Origin: Phenylobacterium sp. J426
GTDB lineage: Bacteria; Pseudomonadota; Alphaproteobacteria; Caulobacterales; Caulobacteraceae
Length of the DNA: 64,000 bases
NCBI RefSeq assembly: GCF_024699945.1
Contig: NZ_JAJOMY010000002.1
Location: 1-64,000, forward strand
Direction of reading: 5' to 3'
Both the position numbers and the translations under genes were made by a program. Shown piece after piece: positions 20,374 through 30,099 of the stretch. The notes under the pieces were generated by a model. It worked only from the letters and a program-made list of their open reading frames with translations. It did no database searches and was not told the DNA's origin. Numbering within the stretch: the stretch's first letter is position 1; the number at the start of each line of letters is the position of its first letter.

Positions 20374-20390
20374 GTTCCAAATAACGAAAC
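20374..20390. promoter_or_regulatory. IclR-type operator, copy 5
   Basis: GTTCCAAATAACGAAAC matches copy 2 at 15 of 17 bases, including the AT-rich core CAAATA. It lies 48 bases upstream of the CoA-transferase 2 start, in the orientation expected for its promoter. Confidence 0.6.
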
Positions 20391-20536
20391 GTATTATTGA
20401 CCGACGAGCCTCTCGACCTCCTCCCTGAGCGGTGTCACTGCCTGGAGCTTCGGCTCCGGGCGCCTCTTTCGGCAGTAGGCGCTGCGGACGCGAGCGGCGC
20501 AAAGACGTGGCGCTGACGACGGGCGCTCCCCACGCC

Positions 20537-20900
20537 TTAAGAGTTGACGCTGTGAGCCCCCTTGGGCAGCCTCCAAAACATATCGAAATTCGGCGCCCAG
20601 TTCGCGGTACGGATTACCTTCGGTCGGGGTCTTTCGAGCGCCGAGAACATCGCCATCGACTGGCCGAGCGGCGGCTTGTTCTCGGAGCCGAGGAACAGCA
20701 GGACCGGGTGGCGATTCGGTTGACGAGGTAGAACGGGCATAGCGGGCGGGGGCCGACCAGGGCGTCGCCAGCAGGCTGTTCTGCGTCCGCTCGGAGGCCG
20801 GCGACCGGGCGGCCATTCCGGTTGCAGGAGGCAGCTCTCCGCATAGTTCGCCCAGATCACAGCTTGGTCGGTCGGCGCGGCGAAGGCGGCCGGCGCGCGG
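20537..20900 (-). pseudogene. Possible S9 prolyl oligopeptidase-like remnant
   Basis: Pieces in different minus-strand frames read like the C-terminal hydrolase part of an S9 peptidase: RFRAPAAFAAPTDQAV, then PFYLVNRIAT, then HPVLLFLGSENKPPLGQSMAMFSALER, the segment that carries the catalytic Asp region in the family (here ENKPP in place of the usual D). The frame changes several times and no start, nucleophile Ser or His region can be put together. The family call rests on this pattern alone. Confidence 0.35.
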
Positions 20901-20959
20901 AACCGCGGCGACTGCGCGCCGGCGCGAAGCACGCTGCAGCTGCCGCTTTCCCCAACCAC

Positions 20960-21634
20960 AGGTCGGCTAGTTCATAATCGCGGAGAATAGTCAGGCGCAG
21001 GTCCACCATTTACTGTACGCCTGCGACGGGCGCGCGAACGGGTCGCGCCGCCTGCAATCTCGTTGCGCGTTGGCCGCCGTCCGGGGCTCTATCCACGCTT
21101 CCGGGATGCCGTTGTGACGCGACGGCCCGGACCCGAACGGTCTGTGCGCGGCGCGCTTCGCCCGGCTGGGGCCCATCGTCGCGCTGGGCCTGCAGGCCGC
21201 CACGCAATTCGTCGGCTGGTCCTTCGCGGACGCGCTGGCGCAGCCGGTTCCACGCCGAAGGGCCGCAGGTGTTCTCCGCTGGAAGGCGAACGAGTTCGGT
21301 TAGCCGAAGATTTCCCTCGGCCGGTGACCCTGGTCGGCGCTGCCAAATATCACCCGGCCGCGCCGCAGGAGCGCGAGGCCAGCGCGGGTGGCGGATCCCG
21401 GCGCGCGAACCGCGATCCAGCCCCGGCCGCGCCGCCTGTTTGAGTGCTCTTCTGGCCGGCCCGCACAGGGCGGCAGATGGACCGAACCCTAGCAAAGCTT
21501 GCGAAGGTGAAGGCGCCCCCCACCTGCGCTCATGGCAGCCTCGGTGAGCCCAGTTACCCATTCTGTGGAGGGGCGCCTTGCTCCGTGGTCAGCATGCGCT
21601 TAGGGGTCGCCCGCTGCCGCAGGGGGAAACCGAC
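20960..21634. other. Gene-poor stretch, possible decayed coding DNA
   Basis: Nothing here can be called a gene. Plus-strand 21127-21255 reads DPNGLCAARFARLGPIVALG and on for about 40 protein-like residues without a start, so it may be a remnant. The long minus-strand frame over 21010-21561 is Arg/Pro/Ala-rich and looks non-coding. An inverted repeat at 21510-21579 is listed separately. Confidence 0.4.
21510..21579. repeat. Near-perfect inverted repeat, 14/15-base arms
   Basis: The left arm 21510-21523 (AAGGCGCCCCCCAC) pairs with the right arm 21565-21579 (GTGGAGGGGCGCCTT) with one unpaired base; the loop is about 41 bases. It has no U-tract. It could be the ends of a small mobile relic or a stable RNA hairpin just upstream of the small membrane protein. 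Confidence 0.5.
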
Positions 21635-21775
21635 GTGTCTGACGAGCGCGCAAATGTAGATCGCCGGACGTTTCATCAGGCGCGGCTTGCGATCCTCTTG
21701 GCCTGCATAGGATCGGGCGCGGTCTATGCGCTCTTGGTCGGCGGCTGGCTGGCCCTGGGGCTACCGCTCCGCTGA
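21635..21775 (+). CDS. Small single-pass membrane protein
   Basis: 46 residues: a charged N-terminus (SDERANVDRRTFHQAR) followed by one hydrophobic helix (LAILLACIGSGAVYALLVGG) and a short tail. A strong AGGGGG ribosome site lies 8 bases before the GTG. No family recognised. The clean hydropathy and the ribosome site support it as real although the surroundings are degraded. Confidence 0.55.
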   Translation: MSDERANVDRRTFHQARLAILLACIGSGAVYALLVGGWLALGLPLR

Positions 21776-21909
21776 AACCCGCGATCAAGGCGAAGCTTGG
21801 GCGATCGATCATTCTCCACTAGGTACCACGGGGTGAGCCCCCCGATTCCGAGCCCCGGCCGCGCGCCGTCGCCCTACAGCTATTCGTCCCAGGCCTGGCG
21901 TGCGACGCC

Positions 21910-23564
21910 ATGAATGCGCGCCTGGCGATCTTCCATCCCCGGGCGCGCTTCGATCTTGGCGCCAAGCCCTTTGGCAAGGATGTCGCCAACCTCGAACTGT
22001 TCCAAGCCCTGGCCCGGCATGGCGGCTATGCGCACCTCGACCTCCTGGTCGGCGCGGCGATTTCGGACGAGGCGCTGAAGGTCGGCCTGCTTGGCGGCCG
22101 TCCCGGCCCGACGGTGGCGGGTCATAGCCTGCTGACGCTCAAGCCGGCGCGGACGGCGGGGGCCTTGCTTCGCGGCCAGCCCTACCTTGCGGAATTGGCC
22201 TGGCTGCGTCGCGACGGCGGCGAGGACCATGATTTCAGCCTGATCGGCTTGGCGCATACTCTCGCGCCGCCCGCGGTCCGGGAGCAGATCGCAGCGGCCT
22301 TGATAGCTCCGGTGCAGCCCTGGGATGCGATCGTTTGCACCTCTCCGAGCGTGCAGACAGGCCTTCGGAGTCTGTTTGAGGCCTACGGCGAACACCTCGC
22401 CGAGCGTACCGGCGGCCGGCCGCCCCAACCCCCGCCCTGCCGGTTGTGCCCCTGGGCGTCGACGTGGATCGGTTCGCAGCAATCGCCGACCGTCCCGCCG
22501 CGCGGGCGGCGAAGCGCGCGGAGCTCGGCCTCTCTGAGGCTGATGTCCTCGTGCTGTGGGTCGGCCGCCTGTCGTTCTTCGAAAAGGCTTTCCCCCAGCC
22601 AATGATCCGCGCCGTGGCCGCCGCCGCCCAGGCCGTCGGCGTGAAGGTCGCCTTCGCTATGGCCGGGTGGTTCCCGAATGCGGAGGACGAACGCCGATAC
22701 GTTGAGGTGGCCGCCGCCTATGGGGGCGCAGCGGACGTGCATTTCCTAGACGGAAACGATCGAGCCCTCGTGAACGATCTTTGGTCGGCGTCCGACATCT
22801 TCCTCTCGCTAGTCGACAATATCCAGGAGACGTTCGGGCTGACGCCGATTGAGGCCATGGCGGCGGGACGCCCTGTCGTGGCTAGCGACTGGGACGGCTA
22901 CCGCTTCACCGTCCGACACGAGGAGACCGGCTTCCTGATTCCCACCCTGTCGCCGCCGTCCGGCGGTGGGCTGGGCCGCGCGCTCGCCGCGCGCCATCTC
23001 TTGGGCGTCGACAGCTATCAGAACTACGTCGGCGCGACGGCCCAGCATACCGCTGTGCACATTGGCCGGGCCGTCACGGCCCTGAGGACGCTTATCGCCG
23101 AACCGGAGCGGCGGCGCCAGATGGGCGCTGCGGCGCGGCAATGGGCGCGAGCGGCGTTCGACTGGCGGATCGTGGCGCAGCACTACGTCGAACTACAGCG
23201 CTCGCTCGCGGAGGTTCGGGCGAAGGCGACGCCAATCCCGGCGAGCCGCAGGTTGCACCCAGTGCGCGGCGAGCCCTTCGCCGACTTTGGCCACTTCGCC
23301 ACGGCCGAGATGACGCTGGAGACGCGCTTATCCGCCACCGCCGCGACTGTCGCAGACCTAGCGGCGACCAGAGACATCGCGCTAGACCGCGCCTACGAGG
23401 GGCTTCGGGCGCCGCACGCCGCCGAAGCCGTGATGCGGCGCCTGCAGGCGGGATCCTGCACCGTGCGCGACCTGCTGATGACCTTTCCTGTCGCTGAGCG
23501 GCGGCAGGCGGAGCTGACCCTGTCGTGGCTGGCCAAGTATGGCTTTGTGGACTGGCTGGCCTAG
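21910..23564 (+). CDS. GT4-like glycosyltransferase (one frameshift)
   Basis: About 551 residues in a GT-B fold. The N-terminal half has MNARLAIFHPRARFDLG and IVCTSPSVQTGLRSLFEAYG. The C-terminal half has VLWVGRLSFFEKAFPQPMI, FLDGNDRALVNDLWSASDIF and the nucleotide-sugar-binding stretch NIQETFGLTPIEAMAAG (residues about 310-325, the EX7E-like motif). The last 150 residues are extra for GT4 and may be a separate helical domain (from about PIPASRRLHPVRGE). The halves are joined by an indel in the C-rich stretch near 22425-22437. It is alone on this strand in a gene-poor region, with no clear partner. Confidence 0.82.
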
Positions 23565-23641
23565 CCTCGCATCTCATCGCCGGCCTCGCACGTTCTTCGG
23601 ACGGCTTCGCCCAATCGGAGCCTCGAAGAGGAGATGACTGC

Positions 23642-24016
23642 ATGCGTATCGGCATTCTGGCTGGCGCGGCCGTGGCCCTCGCCGCCCTGCCGCGCGTCAG
23701 CGATGCGGCTTGTCCCAATCGCACGACCGGAACTGTGGTCGGCGCCGTCGCCGGAGGTCTGCTCGGCAACGCCGTCGCTGGCCGCGGAGATCGGACCGAA
23801 GGCGCGCTGATAGGAGCCGCCGTCGGCGGTCTTGCGGGAAACCAACTCACAAAGTGCAAGCGCGCCAGCGGCCCGCGCTACGCGGCGGACCGTCCTTATC
23901 GCCAAGCCGCCTATGCCTCGGCGAGACCGCGCGCGCCGACCTGCCGCTATGAGAGCCGCGCCTACTATGATCACTACGGCCAGCTCGTGCAGGCCCCGGC
24001 GCAGGTCTGCCGATAA
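23642..24016 (+). CDS. Glycine-zipper 2TM surface protein
   Basis: 124 residues. A signal peptide (residues 1-21, ending SDA) is followed by a glycine zipper, TVVGAVAGGLLGNAVAG and ALIGAAVGGLAGNQL, then a polar Tyr/Arg-rich tail. This is the 17-kDa surface antigen-like fold, usually anchored in the outer membrane or periplasm. GAGGAG precedes the ATG. The stop overlaps the ATG of the next gene, so the two are coupled. Confidence 0.82.
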   Translation: MRIGILAGAAVALAALPRVSDAACPNRTTGTVVGAVAGGLLGNAVAGRGDRTEGALIGAAVGGLAGNQLTKCKRASGPRYAADRPYRQAAYASARPRAPTCRYESRAYYDHYGQLVQAPAQVCR

Positions 24017-24546
24017 TGCGGGCGTCAGCACGAACCATGACGGCGGGCGTCTTGCTATTGACGCTGGCCATCGCCGCCTGCGCCGAGGGTCAGGACCGCC
24101 GCGCGCGCGCTTCCGCTGCCGCGGAGGGGCTCTGTAAGGCGTTTGACGGGCCACGCTCGACAGCCCCAGACGCCGCGGACCTGGACGGCGGCCTTGCGCT
24201 AGATGATTGCCTCCACCGCTGGGGCTACACCCTGGCCAAGTCCGAGGATGATGCGCCCGCGGTGGCGGGCGCAGTGGTGGCGGCCTGCAGCGCACCGCTC
24301 GCGCGGTGGAACCAGCAGGCGCTCAACGCCGCCGCGGGCGCCGGCCAGGCGCTTGAAGCGCCGAGTCTCCTGACCGGTGAGCCGACCAACCCGATCGCCG
24401 AGCATGGGGTGTTTGCGCAAGGTCGCGCCCTGTTCTACGTCGTCCAGGCGCGGGCCGGCGATTGCGAACCGCCGCGGGTCGACTCGGACACGCGCGATCG
24501 TGCACGGCAACGCGCGGCCCCCGCGACCAACAGCCCCGATCCCTGA
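24016..24546 (+). CDS. Putative lipoprotein
   Basis: 176 residues with a signal sequence ending in a lipobox, LTLAIAAC, so the mature protein would start at the Cys near residue 22 and be lipidated. The body has conserved-looking CKAFDGP, LDDCLHRWGY and VVAACSAPLARWNQQ, with a low-complexity end. An ATG at 24037 is an alternative start that fits the signal better. No family recognised. It is coupled to the glycine-zipper gene and probably also in the envelope. Confidence 0.72.
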   Translation: MRASARTMTAGVLLLTLAIAACAEGQDRRARASAAAEGLCKAFDGPRSTAPDAADLDGGLALDDCLHRWGYTLAKSEDDAPAVAGAVVAACSAPLARWNQQALNAAAGAGQALEAPSLLTGEPTNPIAEHGVFAQGRALFYVVQARAGDCEPPRVDSDTRDRARQRAAPATNSPDP

Positions 24547-25748
24547 TCTAGCGCGACGGGGGACGCTCCGCCTCAGGGACGCAGATTGTCATGCGGTCGC
24601 CGACGCGGCCACGCCTAGGCCAGAGCGTTTCTCGGGCGGCGAGACGCGCAATGTCCGATGCATGCGGGCGCAGGCGCTGCGGCGGCCTGGTTCAGCGAAT
24701 CGAGCGCCGCAGATCAAGACAACCTCGAGGCTGGATCGGACGCGATCTGGGAGGTTGGGATGCTAACCCGACCGCGCATCGGCCGCCGTCAGGGCCCTCG
24801 CCGGCCCGTCCCGCGCGGCGAGGGCCCTTCCTGGACATCCTGAGATGTCCTGGCGACAGAACCCAGCCGCTCTCCGCATGTTCCGTCGCCGTCGCCCTCT
24901 TGCCGTCGGCGCGCTCCTCTTGCGGGCCGGCGCGGTACGGCTCAACTCCAAGCGACCGTCCCGTAGGAGGGCTGTTCCGGCAGAAGGGAGAGCCAATGCC
25001 GCGCCTCGCACCGCGACGGCGCGACGCCTGCCGCTGTGTCGGCGCTGCGGCGGTTATCGGTGGCGGCAGCGCTCGCCACCTCGGAACGCTCTGCGGAAAC
25101 GCGCGCGAACGGCCGCGCCAAACGCGGCCTGCGACGCGCTGCGAGCTGATGTTGCGGCCAGAGCATTGGGGCCTCTGCTGCGGCGGAGCCCGGCCGCCGT
25201 CGGCGAAGCGCGCTGCCGGCTCGGATGGGCCGCTTGTCAGAGAAACGACCTTTAGCTTAAAGTCAGGTCGCGTCCGTCAGCTTCGCATCTGCCGGATCTC
25301 CACACCAGGACGGGTGGCCGGCGCAGGCCTTGGGGCGCGCCGGCCAAACGGCGTTTCTGCGGGTCACGCGGCCTCACGGTCCCGGGCCTCGCCAATAGGT
25401 GCAGCCGCTAAGTCCACGGGCGCCGCACCCTCTGCTCGCCATTCCCGGTGCGCCGTTGGCCATTCTTCCTCGCCCAACAGCGCGGCCGCACGCCTTTTGC
25501 GTTCAGGTTGACGCGCTGCAAAATGAGGCGCCGTCGCGGCCTATGTGGGCCTCGCGGGAGCAGATCCGGCGCAGGTCCTGACGGTCGCGGACGCAGCGTT
25601 GCGAACTCGGATGCGCGGAGTTTCCATATCCTCGGCTGCCTGAGACTTGGCTAGCCCTCGAACGTCTCCCACCGGGCGGCCGATGCACGTCCTGCGCGCG
25701 TGTCGGCCGCTTTGGCGCCGCCCCGGCATGAGGCGGCGGCTGAGCGGT
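24547..25748. other. 1.2-kb stretch with no supported gene
   Basis: Open frames here (for example plus-strand 24591-25511) are Arg/Ala/Pro-rich, lack ribosome sites and carry no recognisable motif. Codon use does not show the G/C third-position bias of the neighbours in one constant frame. The only structure seen is the hairpin at 24791-24828. Confidence 0.5.
24791..24828. terminator. Strong GC hairpin, possible terminator
   Basis: Perfect 12-base arms, AGGGCCCTCGCC at 24791-24802 and GGCGAGGGCCCT at 24817-24828, with a 14-base loop. Only TTC follows, so it is a poor intrinsic terminator; it may still end transcription from the lipoprotein gene 245 bases upstream. Confidence 0.4.
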
Positions 25749-26004
25749 TCAGAAGCGGGGCCGCGCACGTCGTTCGGGGAACCAGGCGCCTTCCTTACGC
25801 AACCACAGCTCGCGCGGCGCCGCGGCGCCGTCGTCATAGAGCTCCAGACGCTGCACATCGGAGCTGAGCCTCGCCGCCTCCGCCATCGCCCAGTGGCGGA
25901 GCGCATCCAGATCATCCTGCAGGTGCGATGGCGCCTCCAGGGGGGATGATGGTCTGCTTGTCCGGCCTTGGATACATGACGACGTTGACGCGCATCTCGC
26001 GCAT
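25749..26004 (-). CDS. Small hypothetical protein (one frameshift)
   Basis: About 84 residues after correcting an indel in the G run at about 25938-25943. The N-terminus is MREMRVNVVMYPRPDKQTII, then LEAPSHLQDDLDALRHWAMA and LWLRKEGAWFPERRA. The reading frame shows a sensible residue mix, and both halves join exactly at the homopolymer. No family recognised. It is isolated on the minus strand. Confidence 0.45.
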
Positions 26005-26096
26005 GATTGCGGCGTCAGCTCAACCGTCAAGCCTTGACCGCCCCGGCGTGTCCACGGGTTCGGGGCCGCAAGCCGCGGTCAGGCGTTCGCGCTGCG

Positions 26097-26255
26097 TCAG
26101 GTCCCACGCTTTTTATCCCGAGCGGCCTGGTCGGCCAGCTGACGCCACTGGACCGCCACCATCGCCAACTGTTCCCGCTCGAAACTTGGCGGCGCCTCAC
26201 GCGCACGGGCCTCAAGGGCTTCTGCCCGTCTGCGATAGACGTCCGCCCGTTCCAT
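26097..26255 (-). CDS. Small helical protein
   Basis: 52 residues, entirely helical: YRRRAEALEARAREAP then REQLAMVAVQWRQLADQAAR. This pattern (YRxxAE ... W-x2-LA) is common in small uncharacterised alphaproteobacterial proteins. The ATG at 26255 is chosen because the helical pattern begins there. It lies just upstream of nothing clear; the GT4 gene ends 42 bases away on the same strand. Confidence 0.5.
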   Translation of the reverse strand: MERADVYRRRAEALEARAREAPPSFEREQLAMVAVQWRQLADQAARDKKRGT

Positions 26256-26307
26256 GGCCGCGGTAACGGCGCAGCCATGGTCCAGTTCCCGTGCGCGCGC
26301 CTGGCGA

Positions 26308-27525
26308 CTATCCTGAAAGGCTGACCGGCGCCTCCGCGGGCGCCGGGATGGCATCCCTCACGATCAGTGGAAGCGTTGCGCGCCAAGCCTGGGGCGAGAG
26401 ACGCTCCTCGACCGAGCGACGCCCAGCCGCGGCCAAAACCTGCCGTAGCCCGGGGTCTTGGCGCAGTCGTCGAAGGGCCAGGGCGGCGACGCGGAGGTCG
26501 GGTTCAGCCCACGACTGGCCCTGGTAGATGGCCTGAGGATCTTCGACGGGTACGAGGGCCGCCGGGATAAGCACGGCCGAAGCGTCATCCATGAAATCGA
26601 GATTGCCGCTGGCGGCGGTGGCGATCACAGGCGTTCCGAGCGCCATGGCCTCGGCCATGACGAGGCCGAAACCTTCGGCCCGGTGCAGCGAGATTAAGGC
26701 ATCGGCGCCGGCGATGAGCACCTTGATGCGATCATAGGGCCAGGTTGCATCGATGATGCGGACATTCGCCCCGGCCGCCGCGCTTAATGCGGCCAGCGCC
26801 TGCGGGTGCGCCGCGCCGTTCTGAGTCTTGACGATCAGCTCGCAGGCGGGATCGTCGCCGAAGGCCTGCCGGAATGCGGCGATGGCGCCAGCCGGATTCT
26901 TGCGAGCGGCCGAGGAGTTGAAGTCGAATAGCGTCACGACCTGGAAGCTGGCGGTCCGCGGGGCGGGGGGTGATCGCCTGATAATCCTCGAGGAACAGCG
27001 GATGCGGCACGACGCGGACCGGCGCGCGGGCCCTGGCGAAGGCCTCGGCCACATAACGGCTGGGGACCCAGACCTCATCCACCAAGCCGGCGTCGGCGAG
27101 CCATTCGCGCGGGCCCTTGGGCAACTCCCAGGCCCAGTAGCCGAAGCGGGGCCCAGCTAGGCGACGCGGTCCCATGGCGGCCAGAGCGGCCACCAGCTCC
27201 GGGGGTTCAGATGGAAGATCCAGATGGCTGGCGTCTGCGTCCCCGAGCTGGCCTTCCAATCCAGCCCTGGCTCGACAGCGACGAGCTCCACGGCGGCGCC
27301 GAGGCTCGCAAAGCCGCGGGCCGCCAACTGGGCTGAGGCCGCAATGCCGTGCGAGCCGCCGAACAGTCCGACGATGCGGATCGGCAGCGGGCCTGCGACG
27401 GCGCGCGGCCGGCCGGCGGCGTGGACGAAGGTCCGTAGGCCTTGTCGAAGCGCGGGCGCGGCGAGGCGGCGCACGGGTGCGGGCAGGGCGCCGCGCCACA
27501 GGCCCTGCAGCGCCTGGAGGTTCAT
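26308..27525 (-). CDS. GT4-like glycosyltransferase (two frameshifts)
   Basis: About 405 residues. The N-terminus is MNLQALQGLWRGALPAPVRR with VGLFGGSHGIAASAQLAARG; the middle has GYWAWELPKGPREWLADAG and DEVWVPSRYVAEAF, typical of GT4 enzymes; the C-terminal half has VVTLFDFNSSAARKNPAGAI and LHRAEGFGLVMAEAMALGTP, the EX7E donor-binding motif. Indels lie in the five-G run near 27203-27207 and the six-G run near 26967-26972. The ATG overlaps the stop of the upstream gene (ATGA), so it is in one operon with the family 8-like enzyme and the ABC ATPase. Confidence 0.88.
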
Positions 27526-29168
27526 CGGCGTAGGCTCACGCTGACCTGCGCCAGGCGCAGCAGGGGGTGGCGCCGAACCGTCTGAGGCAGCGCCGAGAGC
27601 GGGACGCCATATTCGCTGAGGCCGCCGGCCAGGAGCCAGCGCAGATAGCGGAAACGGGCGACGGCGGTGTCCAGCGGATAGAGCTTCTGCAGGTCGGCAC
27701 GGCCCCGCCATATGGTGCGGAAGAGAGCGATCAGCACCTGGCCGTCGGGCCGGAGGTGCGGCGCCTGCAGGGCCGCCGTCAACCTCGCCGGCCAAAGCGC
27801 GAGATGCGGCAGGCCGAAGGCGGCGAACAGGACGCGGCGCAACTCGGACGGCGCGCGCTCCGTCTCGGCCAGCGCGGCGGCCCGGGCGAGGAGCGCGGGG
27901 TTGGCCAGCAGCCGGTCGCACTCGTGCTCGGGTAAGGCGTCCATTTTGAACTCGCCCGCCATAGCCATCGGCCCGATCCACCAGGCGGTAAGCTCGTCGC
28001 CGCGAAACCGCTCAGCGGGATCGGCGGGCCCGGACACCTGTCGCGCGGCCTCGGCGGAGGCCGTGTCGGCGCCCAGGGCCTCGGCGTGGGGAACGAACCA
28101 CCACGGGTAGGCCGCCGCCGGCTGGTCAGCGGCCAGAGCGGCCATGACGCGCGTCAGGAGGGGTTCGGCGGGCGCGGGCGCGTCCAGCCAGGCTTCGGTC
28201 GCTGCGTTCAGGCCTTCCGGGAAGGTTTCACCGGCGCGCGCCGCCGCGAGCGCTGTTCGCCGATGGGCTGGCCGGACCCGGCGCCCGGAGGTGAAGCGCT
28301 CAAAGCCGTAGCCCTTGGCCTTGGCTTCGGCATGGCCGTTAGCGCGCAGGGCCATAGCGTAGTCCGCCAGCAGGCCGGCCATCGGCGAGCCGGCGCGGAC
28401 GCAAAGCCGGTTCTGGTGCTTCGAGAGGTTGAGCGGTCGCTCAGGTTCGAACCCTGAGAAGTGGAAGAAGATCAGCGGCAAGCCGTCGACCCGCCATCCG
28501 TCCGGGCCTCTGGAAAGCTCGCGCCCTTCGAGGTTCCAGTAGGCGAGGTTAAGGCCGGGGTGATCCAGGATCGCGGCGTCGGGGACAAGCGCTGGCGCTT
28601 GGTCCATCCACTTCTGGTCGGTGAAGATTCCCTCGGCGGGTGCGACCCGGCAGTCGAACCGGCAACGTTCGGCCCACCAGTCGATGAGCCCGGCGACCGT
28701 TGCATGGGGTCGGGCGGCGAGGAAGCCGAGATTGAAGCGACCGGACGCGGCAAGGTCTGCGTTGGTCGGATTGCCGGGGGTCGTCAACGGCCGCAGCGTA
28801 TGGGGGGTCAGCGCCAGCGGCGCGGCCCTCAGCGCATCCCAGACAGGCGTCAGCGGCTTGAAGACCTGAATGTCGGGATCGAGATAAATGACGCGCTTCA
28901 CGCCGGGCTGGGCGAGCAGGGCGCGAAAGGCGAATGGCTTGACGGCCGTGTTTAGCTCCAGCGCCTCGTAGTAGAGGCTCATGTCGCGCACCGGCGCGCC
29001 GAGGTCGGCGGCGGCGATCACTTCGGCGAGGGGCGCCAGCTCCGAGATCGGACCGTCGGCCGCGACGACGATCCGGCGCGCGGACGGCTCAGCTCGCGCA
29101 AGGCTCTGCATGAGCGTCGCCGCCTGCGCCGCGTAGTTGCGCGACACGATGGTGAAGATGACGTCCAC
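27522..29168 (-). CDS. Family 8-like glycosyltransferase
   Basis: 548 residues. The GT-A catalytic part has IFTIVSRNYAAQAATLMQSL at the start, the metal-binding DxD in VIYLDPDIQVFKPL near residue 95, FNLGFLAARP, EGIFTDQKWMDQAP and IFFHFSGFEPERPLNL. It is related to the enzyme at 40917-41942. The C-terminal 200 residues are a helical extension with PWWFVPHAEALG and RTIWRGRADLQKLYPLD. I chose the GTG at 29168 because longer versions only translate the ABC gene antisense frame, and GAGG sits nearby. It starts 23 bases after the ABC ATPase stop. Confidence 0.85.
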   Translation of the reverse strand: MDVIFTIVSRNYAAQAATLMQSLARAEPSARRIVVAADGPISELAPLAEVIAAADLGAPVRDMSLYYEALELNTAVKPFAFRALLAQPGVKRVIYLDPDIQVFKPLTPVWDALRAAPLALTPHTLRPLTTPGNPTNADLAASGRFNLGFLAARPHATVAGLIDWWAERCRFDCRVAPAEGIFTDQKWMDQAPALVPDAAILDHPGLNLAYWNLEGRELSRGPDGWRVDGLPLIFFHFSGFEPERPLNLSKHQNRLCVRAGSPMAGLLADYAMALRANGHAEAKAKGYGFERFTSGRRVRPAHRRTALAAARAGETFPEGLNAATEAWLDAPAPAEPLLTRVMAALAADQPAAAYPWWFVPHAEALGADTASAEAARQVSGPADPAERFRGDELTAWWIGPMAMAGEFKMDALPEHECDRLLANPALLARAAALAETERAPSELRRVLFAAFGLPHLALWPARLTAALQAPHLRPDGQVLIALFRTIWRGRADLQKLYPLDTAVARFRYLRWLLAGGLSEYGVPLSALPQTVRRHPLLRLAQVSVSLRR

Positions 29169-29191
29169 GACCTCGTCCGACCCTTCGCCTG

Positions 29192-29951
29192 TCAGGCGGC
29201 CAGGACCTCGTCGAGCCGGCGGATGTCGACAATCTCCGAGGCCCGGCCGCCATCTAGCCGCATCACCTTGTTGCAGTACAACCGCAACAGGCTTGTGTCG
29301 TGGGTGGCAAGGACCAGAACCCCTGCGCGCTCCACTAGGCTCAGCAGACGCCGGTGCGCCAGCGCCCGGAAATCCGCATCGCCGACCGCGATCCACTCAT
29401 CCATCAGCAGCACGTCGCACTCGATTGCGGTGGCCGCGGCGAACGCCAGTCGGGCCTGCATGCCGGCCGAATAGGTCTTCACGGGCATGGCCAGGAAGGG
29501 GCCGAGGCCGGTGAACTCGGCGATCGCGGGCGTTCTGTCGGCGATCTCGCGCGCGGTGAGTCCGGCCAGCCTGCCCATGAGCTTGATGTTGTCGTAGCCG
29601 TTGGCGGAGGGATCGAGGCCGAGGGTCAGGTCCAGCAGGGCGGCGATCCGCCCGTGGACCTCCACCGAGCCTCCATCGGGTTCGTAGGCGCCTGACAGCG
29701 CCCGCAGCAGCGTCGTCTTCCCCGAGCCGTTATGTCCGATGAGGCCAAGTCGGTCGCCCGCCCGTAAGCGCAGGTTAACGTGGTCCAGGGCCGTGACCTC
29801 AGCGCCGCCCATCCGGCGCCGCAGGGCCCCGCCGACAGCGGCCGGCGGTGTCGTGGCGGCCTCCCAGCCGCCGGCGCGCCGGGCCTCGACGGGAAAGCGG
29901 ATCGACAGGTCTTCGCAGACGATGGACGCGAGGGGGGGCGGAGGGGTTCAT
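29192..29951 (-). CDS. ABC transporter ATPase, polysaccharide-export type (one frameshift)
   Basis: About 252 residues, similar to Wzt/KpsT ATPases. It shows Walker A GLIGHNGSGKTTLLRAL, MPVKTYSAGMQARLAFA (signature), Walker B DVLLMDEWIAVGD and LVLATHDTSLL. The N-terminus IVCEDLSIRFPVEARRAGG, with a short insert before VTALDHVNLRL, is joined through an indel in the seven-G run 29932-29938. The ATG at 29951 fits. Wzt proteins work with a Wzm permease, but none is encoded next to it, and the C-terminal sugar-binding domain of some Wzt proteins is absent. Confidence 0.87.
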
Positions 29952-30099
29952 CGACGCTCCCAGGAACAAGGTCGCCGCAGGTATCAGCGGCGCTCCCCGT
30001 AGGCAAGACCGCCACGACGGATCCGCGGCAGTCGGCCGACTCGGCCGAGCCCCTTGACAGATGGGGCCTGGACGCCACGCTTGCAGAGCGAGAAACGCT

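Noticed and set aside
20327..20380. TTG start for CoA-transferase 2 at 20380
   Set aside because: It would put the start inside the operator; the ATG at 20326 has a GGAGG site and fits the family length.
24591..25511. Plus-strand open frame of 306 codons in a gene-poor stretch
   Set aside because: Arg/Pro/Cys-rich, no ribosome site, no motif, and no constant third-position bias.
29169..29396. N-terminal extension of the family 8-like glycosyltransferase
   Set aside because: The added residues are Arg/Gly/Pro-rich and come from another frame of the ABC ATPase gene.
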